NCBI GenBank assembly: GCA_017961765.1
Contig: JAGCWQ010000047.1
Location: 1 to 45,263 of the forward strand
Length of the DNA stretch: 45,263 nucleotides
Direction of reading: 5' to 3'
From: Paludibacteraceae bacterium
GTDB taxonomy: Bacteria > Bacteroidota > Bacteroidia > Bacteroidales > Paludibacteraceae
A program made the position numbers and the translations under genes. The notes under the pieces are model-generated. The model saw nothing but the letters and a program-made list of their open reading frames with translations, was not told the DNA's origin and made no database searches. This document shows, piece after piece, positions 11,501-26,500 of this stretch; positions within the stretch are counted from its first letter, which is position 1, and the number at the start of each line of letters is the position of its first letter.

Positions 11501-14500
11501 AATTCAACTATACGTTGAAGGCAACGACAAAGGATAATCTGGGTTGTAAGGTTAGCAAAGACTTTGTTGTCAATGTTCATACGTTGCCAACCTTGCAAAT
11601 CACTAAACCTTCTGTTTGTGCAGATTCCCTGTTCACTTTGTCTGTCAAGAGAACGGATGTGGAGAAGGATAACGCCACTTCTTACGAGTGGAAGGTTGAA
11701 AATACGGAAAATGTCTTGAGTACGTCGGATGAATTGACTACTTCCATTGCTACTCCTACTACTTTCGTAGTCGAGGCAAAGGATATTTACCAATGTCAAG
11801 GTTCTAATAAGCAGTTAATCAATACATACGGTCTTCCTGATATCACAATAGAAGGAAATAGTCCAGTCTGTCTAAATGCATCGCTTACGACTCTGAAGGC
11901 GAAAATCGTAGGTGAGGATCGCCCTGTTATTTTCACATGGTATGACGAGAATGGAACAAAAATCTCTACGTCAGATATCCTTCCTTCTTATACTCCAACC
12001 TCATTGGGTATGAAGCGTTTGAAGGTAGAAGCATATGTTAATGGTGAGAAGTGTGTCGCTACGAAGTATGTGGATGTTGAAGTCAAAGCATTGCCTCAGT
12101 TGTCAGTTACAGGTAGCCGTTCCGTATGTAAGAATTCGGAAATCTCGCTTACGGGTGTGAACGAGACCGAGACAGATCCTGCTACGACTTTCGTTTGGGA
12201 AGATAATTATGATAATATAGGGGAGACGGTGGCAACGGGTGCAATCTTCACAAAGACATTCGGTTCTACTGGCCCTAAGAACTATACATTGAAGGGTACG
12301 GATGGCAATGGTTGTACTAATTCTTATCCTGTCACGATTACAGTAGAGGAGTTGCCAGCCTTCGACTTCGATGCTCCTACTGTTTGTCCTAATCAAGAGT
12401 TCACTATTTCATTGAATGGTTCAAATGACTTTAAGTATGATTGGAACGATGATGGTTCTTACGAAGGCAGGAGCAACCATTATACAATCACGAAGGATTC
12501 GATTATCACGGTGTTGGCATTGAACGAGAATACGCGTTGTACCTCTTCTGTCAGCAAAGTTGCGAGGGTCAAAACAGTTCCTACGATTGCCTTTAACCCT
12601 GTTACGGCTGAAATCTGCGAGGGCGAACAACTCTCAGTTAGTGCACTTACGGGTACAGGCCTTTCTGCTGCCAACAAATGGTCTTGGTCAACTGGAGCGG
12701 AGACAAATACGATCTCCTATACTCCGGTAATGACGGGTGAGAACACGTTGACGGTTAGAGGTACAAATACGACTTCAGGCTGTTATACGGATGCTACATA
12801 TCTATTCAAAGTAGTGGCTAAGCCTGTTGTGACGGTGAAGGCAACTCCTACTTGTTTGGGTGGTGAGGTGAAGTTGGAAGTGACTTATGCGAAGAGCGAG
12901 GACTATGAATATAGTTGGAACGGCGGTGCATGGACAACAGACAAGTCTATCCTTGTTCCTGTGACTGAGTCTAATACGAACTCTTCCACAACAACTGCTC
13001 GCAAGTACAATTATACGGTAAGCGTTAAAAACAAGTCGGGTCTTGCTTGTAGTTATGACATCGAAGGCTCAGTTGATGTATATCTATTGCCTACTGTTGC
13101 GTTGTCAGGTGAATATGCCTGCGACGGAAATGCAACCTTGTTGACGGCTTCTGGTATTGAGGGAGGAAAGTATAACTGGTATGCTGCTGATGGAACGACG
13201 TTGTTGAAGTCCAACTCCGCGACCTATGAGCCAACTATCACAGCTGATACGAAGTTCATCGTGAAGGCATCGGATGGTAACTCTTGTAATAGTGAACCTG
13301 CGGAGATTGAAATCAAGAAGTTGGATAAGCCAACCATCACATTGGATGATTATAATGCAACTTGTGTGAACCAGTCCATCACGTTGAAGGATAAGGGTAA
13401 TGCAGGTTCCCGTGAATGGAAGATGGGTGATTTGACGGGTTCTGCTGCAGAGTTTACCTTTACTCCGACCGTTTCTGGTACCTTCACTGTCTCTTTGACT
13501 TCTACGAAGATATATCAAGGTAATCCTAAATTGGGTAACACAACGGTTACTTGTAGCAGCACTGAGTCATTCCCTGTTGAGGTGAAGCCATTGCCTACGG
13601 TTACTCTTCCTGCTTCTGTATTGGTTTGTCCGAATGAGCCAACTACATTGACTGCTAATGCGACGGCAGCTAATGGTTCTACCTTGAATTATACATGGAC
13701 TGACCTTTCAACAAATGTCAAGAAAGAGAATGCTACAAGTACTTATGAAACTCGTAAGATAAATGACTCCGAGACAGTTCGTTTCCAAGTTGAAGTAGCG
13801 GATGCTGCATGTTCCGCATCTGCAACGACGGAGGTGAAGGCTCGTGAGGTTCCTTCTGTTGAGATTGAGGCTCCAACGAAAGTTTGTGAGGGAGTGGAAG
13901 CTGTCCTTAAGATTAAGAACAACTCTTTGGGTCAAATCAATCTCAAGAATTACGAGTGGACTAAAGTTCAAACATCCACTAATATGGGTGCGACAACCTC
14001 TCAAATTAGAGATGTCGTAGCAACTGGATTCCAATATGAGGCTAAGGTACAAGATGCTAATAATTGTTGGCAAGAACTTGTTTATAATATTGATATCTTC
14101 AAGAAGCCGGTTGTAAAAGTTGATGCTAGTAAGAACAGTGTCTGTGCAGATGATGTTACAGGTGTGAAATTGTCTGCAAATGTTACAAATACGGTTGATG
14201 CAAGAGCTCCTTATACCTACTATTGGAGTACGGGTGAGGATACGAAGGATATTGAGTTGGCTTCTCCTCAAAACGACCAACAATTCACGGTTACGGTTAC
14301 TTCGGCTGATAATTGTAAGGGAACGGGTCTGATTACCATCGAAATGGTGGAGACGCAACCTGCATTGCCTATGCCAGAGGGTCTTACTGACATCTGTTTG
14401 GGTGATAATATTAACTTGTATTATCAACAAGATAGTAGGTATAAGTATGATTGGCAATTGGAGGGTGGTAATAAGATAGAAGGCCGATACGACTATACTT

Positions 14501-17500
14501 ATACGCCATCACAAGCTGGTGATTACAAGATTACGATTACGGTAACAGACTTGAACTCAACTTCTATGCCTCAGTGTACCGATTCTCGTGATGTAACTGT
14601 CCACGTACATTCTTATCCTGCCGACTTGCAGATTTCAGGTGTTGATAAGTTGTGTTCTGGTGCGGATGCAATTTTGACTGCTTCTGCTTCTTCTTCTCCA
14701 ATCACTTATGCATGGTATAATGCGAATCCAGAAGGCAATAATACTTTGAGTGCTGTCGGTAATGGTGCAACATACAAGTTGACCAATATTACGAATCCTA
14801 CTACGCTCTATTTGATGGGTGACAACGGATTCTGTAAGAGCTATACTCACCACACGATTACTCCTGTTTCTAAGCCTACATTGGCTTACACTGGTAATTT
14901 GGAGGTTTGTGATGGAGGTACGACGACTTTGATTGCTGATGGCCAACAGTCTGGTATCCAATATGCTTGGGAAGACCAATCTGCAAGTGCTTATGCAACC
15001 TATACTTCAGAGGCCATCAACTTGGGTCAGAATAAGGTGGTTAAGTTGACAGGTACGAAGGACAACTGTTCTAATGAGTTGTTCGTCACATTGTCGGCTA
15101 ACCCAATCCCTCAAGTTACGCCTGAGACGAAGGAGGTTTGTTCAGGTGAACTCTTCAATTTGAGTTACACGCTTGGTAACAACGGCGCTGACGTTCAGAG
15201 TGCAAAGTGGTACTCTGGTTCTTCACTTTTGGGTGGAACTTATCCAGATGCTGAAGGCCAAGCTCCTACGACTCATGAGTGGCAGACTTCATACACGACT
15301 GATGTTACTACGACAATGCCATTACGTTTGGAAGTTGTTTCCAGCAAGGGTTGTCCTCAATCAGCAACGGTTGATGTGAAAGTGAAAGCGTTGCCGGTTG
15401 TTGCTATCAGTGGTAAGTTGAAGGTCTGTGATGGATCGCAGACTACTTTGTCTGCGACGGGTGCCAACTCTTATCAATGGTATAGGATGGATGGCGAGAC
15501 TGCGGTAGAGTTGCCTGGTGAGACAGAGTCTAACTTGACAGTAGTAGTTGATGCTGAAAAGACATACGCTGTGAAGGGTAATGACGGTTGTGAAAGCAAG
15601 ATAAAGACAGCTACGGTAGCTCCGTTGGCTTATCCTACTATTACAGCTGAGGATGTAAAGGTTTGTAAGGGTGCTGACGCTACGTTGGTAGCCAATGTCC
15701 CTGACCATACGGATCCATCCGTTACGACAACTTATAGTTGGACAACGGGTGCGAACACACCAACTACGGTAGTAAGCAATGTCAATGTTCAACCAATCAA
15801 GGAGACTGTGACGGGAGCTTATAAGTATGCCGACGGAACGGTATGTTCTAAGCCTGCTACTGTAACGGTAACTTACCAAGATTTGCCAACTGTGGCATTT
15901 ACGCCAGCTAAGCCTGTTATCTGTAATGGTGGAACTGCAGAGGTTTCTTTCAACGGCCCTGCAACTTCCTACAAGTTGGATAACGTAGAGGTGGCTCCTG
16001 ATGCGAACGGAAAATACAAGGTGAGTGTATCTCCTACGGGTACAACTACTTATACGGTAGAGTTGACGGAGGAGAAGCAAGGTGGTTTGACTTGTACGAA
16101 CACTTCTACATTTGAGGTGGTTGTTTATGAGGCTCCTGCTATCCTTGTTTCAGGTGACAAGTATGTATGTACCAATGGTACTGTCATCTTGAAGGCAACT
16201 TCAGAAGATGGTGCTACTAACTACAAGTGGACTTCTAATAAGAATGCTTCATGGACTGAAACGGGTGCTACGATTGAAACCCACAATATAACGGAGGAGA
16301 CCACCTTTACTGTTACAGCTGATGGACCTTCTTCTCATAACTCTTGCCCAGCGTCTAAGACTTACACGGTTACACCGCTTAAGCTCCCTGTTATTGTGGC
16401 GGAAAACAAGAGTGTCTGTGCTGGTGGTACTGTCACTTTGACTGCTTCGGCTACAGCGGAGGGTCAATCATCCATGTCTTATGTATGGGATGCTGTGGAG
16501 GGTCAATATCCAGGAGCTTCCTTCTCTTATAGCCCTAACGCTCCATCAGGAGATGTGAACGTGACGGTGACAGCTACGGCTAAGTACAATGTATCTAGCA
16601 TAACATGTTCTAAGTCACAAGATGTGAAGGTTACTATCCATCCTTTGCCTAATGTTGAATTCACCGGAAATACGGATTTGTGTACGGGCTCTACTTTGAA
16701 TTTGACTGCAACGGGCATAGAAAACGGTATCTACTCTTGGAAGAATGCTTCCAATACGCAGGTTTCTTCTACAGCTCAATTGATAGTAGATAATGTGACG
16801 GCTAAGTTTACAAGCTATAAGTTGGTAGGTGAGGATCCTATTACTCATTGTAAGAAAGAGATTACGATTCCTGTAACTACACAACAAAAGCCTGTCATCG
16901 AAATTTCTGGTGCAACCCAAATTTGTAAGGGAGACTACTTCAATTTGACGGCTGGTGGCACGGAGGGTGCTATCTACGAGTGGTATGATGGTAATACTCG
17001 AGTTTCTGCTGTAGATAACTTCAAGACGGAGGCAGTAGAGGAGAAGACCTATAAAGTTGTAGCTAAACTTCTTTTGGATGGTGGTGATTACTGTGAGGAC
17101 GAGTTGGATGTTCCTGTTACTCCTTTGGCTAAGCCTGAACTTCAAGCTGCCGATGCTGTCATCTGTTTGGGCGAGACGGCTAACTTGAGTGCTTCGGGTG
17201 CAGACTATTACGAGTGGACGTTTGGAACAGAGAAAACTTCTGGTACAGGTGTCAACACCTTCTCCATCAAGCCTACTACGGCTGCATTGCATAAGGTTTA
17301 TTTGGATGGATCTAATATCTATAACACGCCAACTGGACAGACAAGATGTACGGTTCCTGCGGTAATCAATGTTACGGTTAACGATTTGCCAAGTGTTGCC
17401 TACTCTGGTAGTACGACACTTTGTGAAGACGATCTGATGACTTTGACGGCAACAGGTCCTGACGCGGACAGAGAATATAAGTGGACGTTGATTGGTACGG

Positions 17501-20500
17501 ATGAGGTTCTCTCTACAACAAGGACGTTGGAGCGTGTTCCTGCTAAGGGTGAATCTTATAAGTTGACCGTTAAGAATACAGTGACGAACTGTACGAATTC
17601 AACGGATGTCACACCGACTATCAATGCTAAGCCAATTATAGTGGTTAGTGGTGTGAAGAACCTTTGTGAGGGCTCTTCTGTCAACCTCTCTGCAACGGGT
17701 GCTTACACTTACAAGTGGATGGCTCGTGATGGTCAGTCTGTTGATGAGAATGCTGAGCCACTTTCTAAGTTGCCAACTTATACGAAAAATAACATTACTG
17801 AGGATATCCAGTTGAGGGTTTACGGAACTTCCGATCTCCGATGTGTTGGTTACCAAGATGTGGATGTTAAGTCGTTGGCTAAGCCGACATTCCAAATTGA
17901 GAACGTGGAGGTTTGTCATGAAAGCTCAGTTCTGTTGGAAGATAAGAAGGGCGAAGCAGATGCCAACTCATACAAGTGGATTATTGGTGGTGTGACTTTG
18001 GATGGTGACGCTTCTTCTATCACGTATGAGGCTACTTCAAAGACTGATAAGGTAGGTCGTGTAGTTGCTTCTAAGTCTTATACAACGTCGGATGGTGACG
18101 TGGTTTGTTCCAACACATCAGCAGACTTCACTATCACAGTGAACCCATTGCCTGTATTGGCATACTCTTCAACGAGTGTCTGCGAAAAGTCTGATTTGAC
18201 TATCACGGCTAGCGGTGCTAAGAACTATGCTTGGTACAATGCGGCAGCTTACGAGCAAGATAATAATGTTGATCCAATCTCGACAGATGCTTCCTTGCTT
18301 ATTGAGAATGTCACTCCTTCTTCTGTCTTGGAGTACAAGTTGAAGGGATTGAGCGATAAGTCTTGTGTAAGTTTCAAGGATGTCGTCATCAATATTGTTG
18401 ACTTGCCTAACGTAACTATCGCAGGTGACTCACTAGTCTGTGAGGATTCAAGATATACGTTCACTGCACAAGGAGCTAAGTCTTATACTTGGTATAAGAA
18501 GGGCGACAATACGCCAATCTCCACATCGGCAACTTATACGAATGAGATTGGAAGCGAGGAAGTTTCCCTCATGGTTGTAGGTAAGGCTGCTACGGGCTGT
18601 ATCGATACGGCATACGTGACAGCTCATCCACAGAAGAGACCGGTTTTGGCTGATCTTGACGAACCAGTCTGTGTCGGTTCTTCTATTGAATTGAGTTTGC
18701 CTGGTGGTGACGACGGTAACTACAAGTGGCGTTTCGAGGGTAAGGATTTGTCTTCAACTTCTTCTTCTCAAGTGGTTACTCCTACTATCGTAGGTGAGGA
18801 TAAGCCAGTTTACGTTACGGCATCTAAGGCTTACCAATTGTATGGAACTACGTTGGAGTGTACGACAAACAAGACGGTTTACTTGGATGTTAAGCACTTG
18901 CCTCAGTTGTCCTTGTCTGGTAACGCTGAGATTTGTATCGGAACTAAGTTGGAGTTGGAGGCAAAGAACCTTTATACGGATGCTGAGCCAACTAAATTCA
19001 GTTGGTATCTAGGAAACAATACGGATGCTGTTTCTTCTGAGGCAAAATTAACTGTCGCAGAGATGATGAGCGATGCAACCTATCGTTACGAGGCGATAGA
19101 TGCAAACGGATGTAAGTCTGAGGCAACAGTAGAGGTGACGGTTGTTGACAAGCCTGTCATCACGGCTGCTGGTGACTTCTACGCTTGTGAGGGCACCAAT
19201 GCTAATATCACAATCAGCGGAGCTAACTCTTACGAGTGGACGAACGCTAACAATGTGGTTGTCTCTAAGACGGCGACTTACAAGCCTGTTATGAATGGTG
19301 ATTCCGTATATACAGTAATCGGTAAGAGCAACAAGGGATGCTACAGTGAGCCATTGACGGTTAATGCTTATGCATTGGATATTCCAAAGGTTGAGTTGAA
19401 CAACGATGATATTTGTTTGGGTGGTCAAGCTAAGTTTACCGCTACAGTTTCTATTGATGATCAAAATGACATCGATGGTGGAGTTAACTTCGGTTACACA
19501 TGGCAAGGTTATCCAGATGTAGCAACCAACACTTTGGAGATTACTTCTAATGTGGCTGGTACCAGCAAGGTTACCTTTAGAGGTACGGCTGAGTACACAA
19601 GAACCGTTAACGAGGTATCTAAGAACTACTCTTGTTATAAGACAGTTCAAGCCGATTTGACGACTCGTGCATTGCCAGTCTTCTCCGCTTATGCAGAGAA
19701 TGTCTGCAATGGTGAGAAGGTTACGTTGAAGGCTGAATCTTCAGAAACAGATATGACGTATGTTTGGAAGAATGGGGCTGCAGGCTTGGGTAGCGGTGCT
19801 GAACTTCAGGTAGAGGCTTCTGCTGGTCCTCATACTTACCAAGTAACGGGTACAAAGAAATATACGGATCTCCTCTCTTGCGAGAAGACAATAGATGTAT
19901 CAGTTGAGGTATATGATTTGCCTGAGGTGGCTATCTCTGGTCAGTTGGATATCTGTTCTGGTTCTACAACGAAGTTGACGGCTGTTGTCCCTGTCGGAAG
20001 CACCAACACTTATCAATGGTATAAGGTGAGCGGTAATACACGAGAGGAACAGGCGGGTGAGACGGAGGCAACTTTTGTTACGCCTGCAATCACGGAGAAT
20101 ACGACTTATAGGGTAGTAGCTATGAACGCTACTGGATGTAAGGATTCTGCTGAGGTTACGGTTGGTGTATTTGCTAATCCTGTTATCGAGGTTCAAAACG
20201 AGGCAACTTGTTTGAATTCTCCAATCACATTCGATGTGGCAAATGCTAACTCCGAGGATGATGCTGCTACTTACGTTTGGATGGTCAACGGTACGGAAAT
20301 CGACGGACATAAGACGGCTACTTATACTCCATCCTTGGTTGGAACCATGGATGTTCAAGTAACAGGAAGCAAGTTGCATACGGTGGCTGATGAACGTGGT
20401 ATCCCTCAAACTTGTAAGACAACGGCTCACTTCCAATTGGAGGTTCGTCCTTTGCCTGCTTTGACTATCACGGGTAGCACGGCTCTCTGCTATGATAGCG

Positions 20501-23500
20501 ATCTCTCTTTGACAGCTGCAGGTGCAGACGGCAACAATACGGCTGGTACTTATTTCTGGGCTGAATCAAATTCACCAGATACGCATATCAGCGACAACAA
20601 CAAGTTGGAAGTTCCAAACCTCAAAGCAGACAAGACATACATCTTGACTGGTATCGATGGATTTGGTTGTAAGTCGGAGAAGATAATTAATGTTGTAGTC
20701 AATAACTTGCCAACAATCGTAGTGGAAGGAAGCAGATATGCTTGTCAAGGATCTACGACCACATTGACTGCTACAGGTGCTTCTTCCTTCGTATGGAAGA
20801 AGAATAACAAGGATGGCGAAGTTGTATCAACAGAGGCAACCTATACTCCTGAGGTGACAGAGGTGGCAACCTATTATGTGGAGGGTACAGACGGTAACGA
20901 TTGTGGTAACTTCACGACTGTCACGGTTCAACCTTTGGCAATCCCAGAAATCACCGAGTTGAAATCTATAGGTGTATGTTTGGGTGACGAGGCTCATTTG
21001 AGTGCAATCGTTTCTGCTGATGGAGCTGATGGCTTTGAGTATGCTTGGTCTTCTAATGTAGATAATTATAACAGTCAGGAGACAGTGAAACCATTGAGTG
21101 AAGGTATTACGAGGGTTCGTTTCACTGGTCGTGCTGTTTATGAGTTTGGTGTTGACAAGTACAAGTGTTCTAAAGACCAAACTGTCGAGGTTCAAGCTTA
21201 CGCTTTGCCTAAACTTCAGCAAACAGGTATCAATATAGTTTGTGAGGGTTATCCTGTTCAACTCGTTGCAACTGGTGTGAATGCGGCAGGTACTTACCAA
21301 TGGAAGGATGGACAAGTAGTCCTCTCTGATGAGAATACCTTGGATAAAGTATTCGAGACTTCAACCATCTTGACTTTGGTTGGTACGAATATATATACTA
21401 CACCAGATGATTATGCAAATGAGGATCATACACTTTACTGTCCTGCTACTTTGGAGAACATTCCAGTGAAGGTCAACACGCCAGATGCTGTGACGGTGGA
21501 TGGTCAGTTGAATGTCTGCGAGGGCGCAACTACTACATTGACTGCTTCTGGTTCTAAGTACTATCGTTGGTTCAACAAGGATGAGGATCCTGATTTGGCA
21601 TCTAGCTTGAATGGCAGACCTGATTATAGAAATGTAGTAATTAATAAGGATGTCAACTTCACTGTTATCGGTACGGATGTCAATACATGTAGCGATACGG
21701 TTACTGTTAAGGTGACGGCGTTGAAGAGACCTACGATTAAGGTTCCTGAGAATCCTGCAACCTGTCTTGACAGAGAGATTTCGTTGAGTGTACAGTCTGA
21801 TGCGGCTGACGCTATCAACGCAGATATGTACGAGTGGACAGTCAATGGCAAATTGATGGAGGATGCTTCTGGTTCTGTCTTGGCTTACACACCAACATCT
21901 CAAGCAAATCCAACTATTCGAGTTCGTGGTACGGTTGTTTATACTACAGATGGCGACCCTATCTCTTGTTCTAAGGACGAGTCATTCCAATTGACAGTTC
22001 ACGGATTGCCAAAACTTACGGTGGAAGGTTCGACTGCTATCTGTAAGGATGGTAAGTTGGAGTTGACTGCAAGTGGTGCTGACGAGTACAAGTGGAGCTT
22101 CAATAATGAGGTTGTTTCAAATACAGCTACATTGATCGAAAATCCATTTAGCGTTGACAAGACATTTGAATTGTATGGTAAGAATACGACGACAACATGT
22201 GACAATAAGATTGAGGTCGATGTCATAGTCAACGAGTTGCCTACTATCACGGTGGTTGGTGATCGCTACGTATGTTACGGAGGAAAGGCGAAATTGACCG
22301 CTCAAGGTGCTTCCTCTTATATTTGGAAGAATGCGGCCGGTGATGTTCTCTTCGAAGGAACAACTTACGAGCCTACTATAACCGAGGAGACAACATTCAC
22401 GGTTGAGGGTAAGGATGCTAAGACTTGTGGCGGTTCAACGACAGTTACAGTTTCTCCTTTGGATTACCCTACTATCGCAGATCTTCATGACGAGGCTATC
22501 TGTTTGGGCAACTCAGTGACATTCGCTCCTGCTCTTACGGCAGAGGATGCTACCTTCGCTTACCGTTGGATGGCTTCCGATGATAACGTGGCTCCTACTT
22601 ACGAGGTGAAGCCAAATGCAGCTGGCGTAATGCCAATCAGCTTCAGAGGTTCTGCTGTCTATGTGAAGGATGACAAACGATTCGAGTGTTATAAGGATGT
22701 GATTGTTCGTGTAACTACTTACGCTTTGCCTGACGTTACCTTCGATGGTACGACTGAGGTTTGTAAGAAGTTGCCTCTTGATGTCACTGCTCATGGTGCT
22801 GACACCTATGTATGGAAGCGCGGAAATGAGTTGATTACGGGTGAGCATAACGACAAGTTGGAAATCACGCCAGAAGAGTCTTACGAGTATACGTTGATTG
22901 GTACGGAGAACCATCCATTCTCTTATACTGATGGAAATGCGACACAAGAGAAGCTCGTAGCTTGTTCTTCTACTATCACGGTGCCTACTACGGTATTTGA
23001 GTTGCCTACGGTTGCTGTTCTTGGTGACAAGCAAATCTGTCACGGTGAGACGGCTAAGTTGTCTGCAACAGGTGCTAGGGATTACAAGTGGTTCAAGGGC
23101 GAAGAGACCGACGTTCTTTCAGCAACGGCCGAGTTCTCTCAGAAAGTAGAAGAGACACAGAAATATAAGGTTATCGGTACGAATGCTAATAACTGTAATG
23201 ACACGGTAACATTTGATCTTATCCCTCTTGCTCGTCCAGACATAACGACAGATGATAACGATGTTTGTTTGGGCTCTTCTGTAGAGTTGACGGCTCCTGC
23301 TACGGCAGACCCTGGTTCTTATGTATGGTCAATCTCTGGAGTCAAGTTGGCTGCTTCTGACCATATCGCAATGGTTGAACCTGCTGATTATGGCAACACA
23401 TACGGTACGAAGGTGGTTAAGTTGTCCGCTTCTAAGACTTATACCGTAGATGGACAGAACGACCAAATATGTACTTCTAATGCGACATTCTCTTTGGTAG

Positions 23501-26500
23501 TTAACAACTTGCCTTCGGTATCTATTGATGGAGACTTGACGATTTGTCCTAACGCTCCATTGGATTTGGAGGCTAAGGGTTCTTCTACAAGCTATAAGTG
23601 GACTGGCTTCGCTAATACTGCAACTGAGGTTTCTGGTTCAATGCACGAGAAATTGCATATTGAACATGTAGTTTCAGACAGCAAGATATATGAAGTTACA
23701 GGTACGGATGCTAACGGATGTTCGAACAAGGCTTCTGTAATAGTTGTCATGACGGAGACTCCGACTATTGTTGTCGAAGGTGAGCCTCGCGTATGTAAGG
23801 GCGACAAGACGAAGTTGACTGCATCTGGTGCTTCTTCATTCACATGGATTAGACTTGACGAGAATAATAATGAGGTTGAGACTGTTCATACAGGTAAGTC
23901 TTATGAGTTGACCGTAGATAAGCAAGAGACCTTTAAGGTTGTTGGTACGGACAACAACGATTGTCAAGGCTTTACCACTGTGACGGTATATCCATTGGCT
24001 TATCCTGAGATCACATTGGATAAGACAACTCTCCTTTGTGTGGGCGAGGATGTGACACTTTCTGCTTCTGCTGTGGCTGCCAACTCTTCTCTCATCGAGT
24101 ATGAGTGGCCTGTAGCTAAGGTGAACGGTCCTACCTTGATTGTTAAGTCACAAGGTGAGGGTACTATCACCAACGAGGTGAAGGCGACTGCCCACTATGA
24201 CTTGACTTCTAACACTTGTTCAAGCACGGCTACGGCGAAGGTGGTTTCCTTCAAGTTGCCTACGCTTACTACTGCAGGTGTAAGCAAGGTATGTTACGGA
24301 GATCCTCTCGATTTGACTGCTTCTGGTGCTGACACTTACAACTGGAGCGGCGAGTTCAATGTGGAGGATGCTCATCTCGACAAGGTGCCTACAATGAGTA
24401 GAGAATATACATTGCAAGGAACGAAGGTTTATACGTACGACGGCTTGGAGAAGTCTTGTACAAATACGATCAACGTTCCAATCACAGTTTATCCTTTGCC
24501 TGATGTGATGATTAACGGTGACCGCAACGTATGTAAGAATACTCCAGCTGACTTGAAGGCTGAGGGTGCACTCAACTACGTATGGTACAATACGACAGAC
24601 GGCGATCCTAAGACTATTAGCCAAAATCCACGTATCGCTCCGACAATTGATGAGGATATGAAGGTGAAGTTGGTTGGTATGGATGCTAACGGATGTAAGA
24701 ACGACATAGAGATTACCGTCAAAGCAGTTGACCTCCCAGTTATCTCGGCTGAGGATGCTACCATCTGTTTGGGCAAGACGGCTAAGTTGACTGCATCGGC
24801 TGAGGGTGGTTCTTCTTACCACTACCAGTGGACAGAGCCTAACGGTACGTTGATTGAGGAGACGGCTTCTATTACAGTTTCTCCTAAGACTTCTCAAAAC
24901 TATAAAGTAGAAGTTATCGCAACCTACGATGGTATCGCAACGACTTGTGCTGCTACCAAGACTGTCTCTGTAACGGTTAATAACTTGCCAGAGATCGAGT
25001 TTGAGGGTGCTACGGTGGTATGTCAGAACGATGCTCTCGATTTGGAGGCTAAGGGTGCTGTCGATTATACTTGGGACAATGTTAAGGGAGAAGGTGATCA
25101 CGGAGAATTCTTCAAGGAAGTGCCTACTACTTCTGTAACTTATGTCTTGAAGGGTACGGATGCCAATGGTTGTGAGAACTCCATCAACATCCCTGTAACG
25201 GTTAACCCATTGCCTGATGTTCAAATCACGGGTGATCTCAATGTCTGTGGTAATACAGAGACGGTATTGACTGCGAACAACGCTAATACGTATGTTTGGA
25301 GTACGAATGAGACTAGCACTTCTATCAAAGTCTTGGTAGATGAGAAGAAGGAGATTTCTGTTGTCGGTACAGACTTGAACAAGTGTAAGAATACGGCATC
25401 AGTGATTGTTAATCCTTACGCATATCCAAACTTCGATGTGAAGGATGTTGCCATCTGTTACGGTGAGTCTGCTACCTTGTCTATCGATAGTCACGATAGC
25501 GACTACTCTTACTTCTGGGTGGTTAACAACGATACGACTTACAGCTCTACGTTGACTATATCTCCTGCTCAAACGACGACAGTATATGTTCACGGTAGGG
25601 AGGAGAATACAAATTGTATCTCTCGTAAGCCAGTTAAGGTGACGGTTTATAACTTGCCAACTCTTGCTGCTGAGGGTAGCAAGACCATCTGTTTCGGCGA
25701 TGCGTTCGATTTGACTGCTAAGGGTGCTGATACTTATGTATGGCATAGCAACTTGGGAGATGTAACGGGCGACGCTTATACAGTTGACTTGAAGAGTTCT
25801 CAAACGATTACCTTGGAAGGTACGGAGAACCATACCTTCGGTACTTCGGTAATCGGATGTAAGAATACATTGCCAGTAGATGTTGTTGTCAACCCATTGC
25901 CTGAGATTACAATTGTTGGTGATCCTAAGGCTTGTGTCAACACTTCTGTTTCAGTAACGGCTAAGGGTGCTAATACCTACAAGTGGTTTGATGGCACGGA
26001 GACGGCTACGATAACGAAGAAGGTTACTGAGAATACGGAATTCACTGTAGTCGGTACGGATAACAATGGATGTCAAGGAAACGCTGCAATTGACATATAT
26101 GCACTCGTTCCTCCTACCATCACGGCTGATGATGCTGCCATCTGTTTGGGTGAGTCCGCTTCATTGTCAGTTTCCGCTACTGCTCCTGATGGTATCAAGT
26201 ACAGTTACTATTGGACGGCTACAGGCGAAACGGATCAAACAATCACGGTTAAGCCAGCTGCTGCTACGGCTAACTACCCTGTATATGTCAATGCAACGGC
26301 TTCTTATAACGGAACCCAGACAACTTGTACTTCTCAAAAGGAGATAAAGGTAGAGGTTTACGCATTGCCAGCTGTTGATTTCGATGGTAAGACGACAATC
26401 TGTCAGGGTGACGAACTCCAATTGAAGGCCTTGAATGCTGACTCTTATACATGGAACGGCAATGCCGGCCAAGGTGATAACGAGGATATGTTGATAGAGG

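Noticed and set aside
10711-11799. Long minus-strand open frame (362 codons) and many similar ones, including 24220-25224, 15361-16080 and 13708-14457
   Set aside because: They lie opposite the giant gene, are rich in Arg/Ser/Cys/Ile as expected from reversed Thr/Val/Gly-rich repeats, and show no start context or family motifs.
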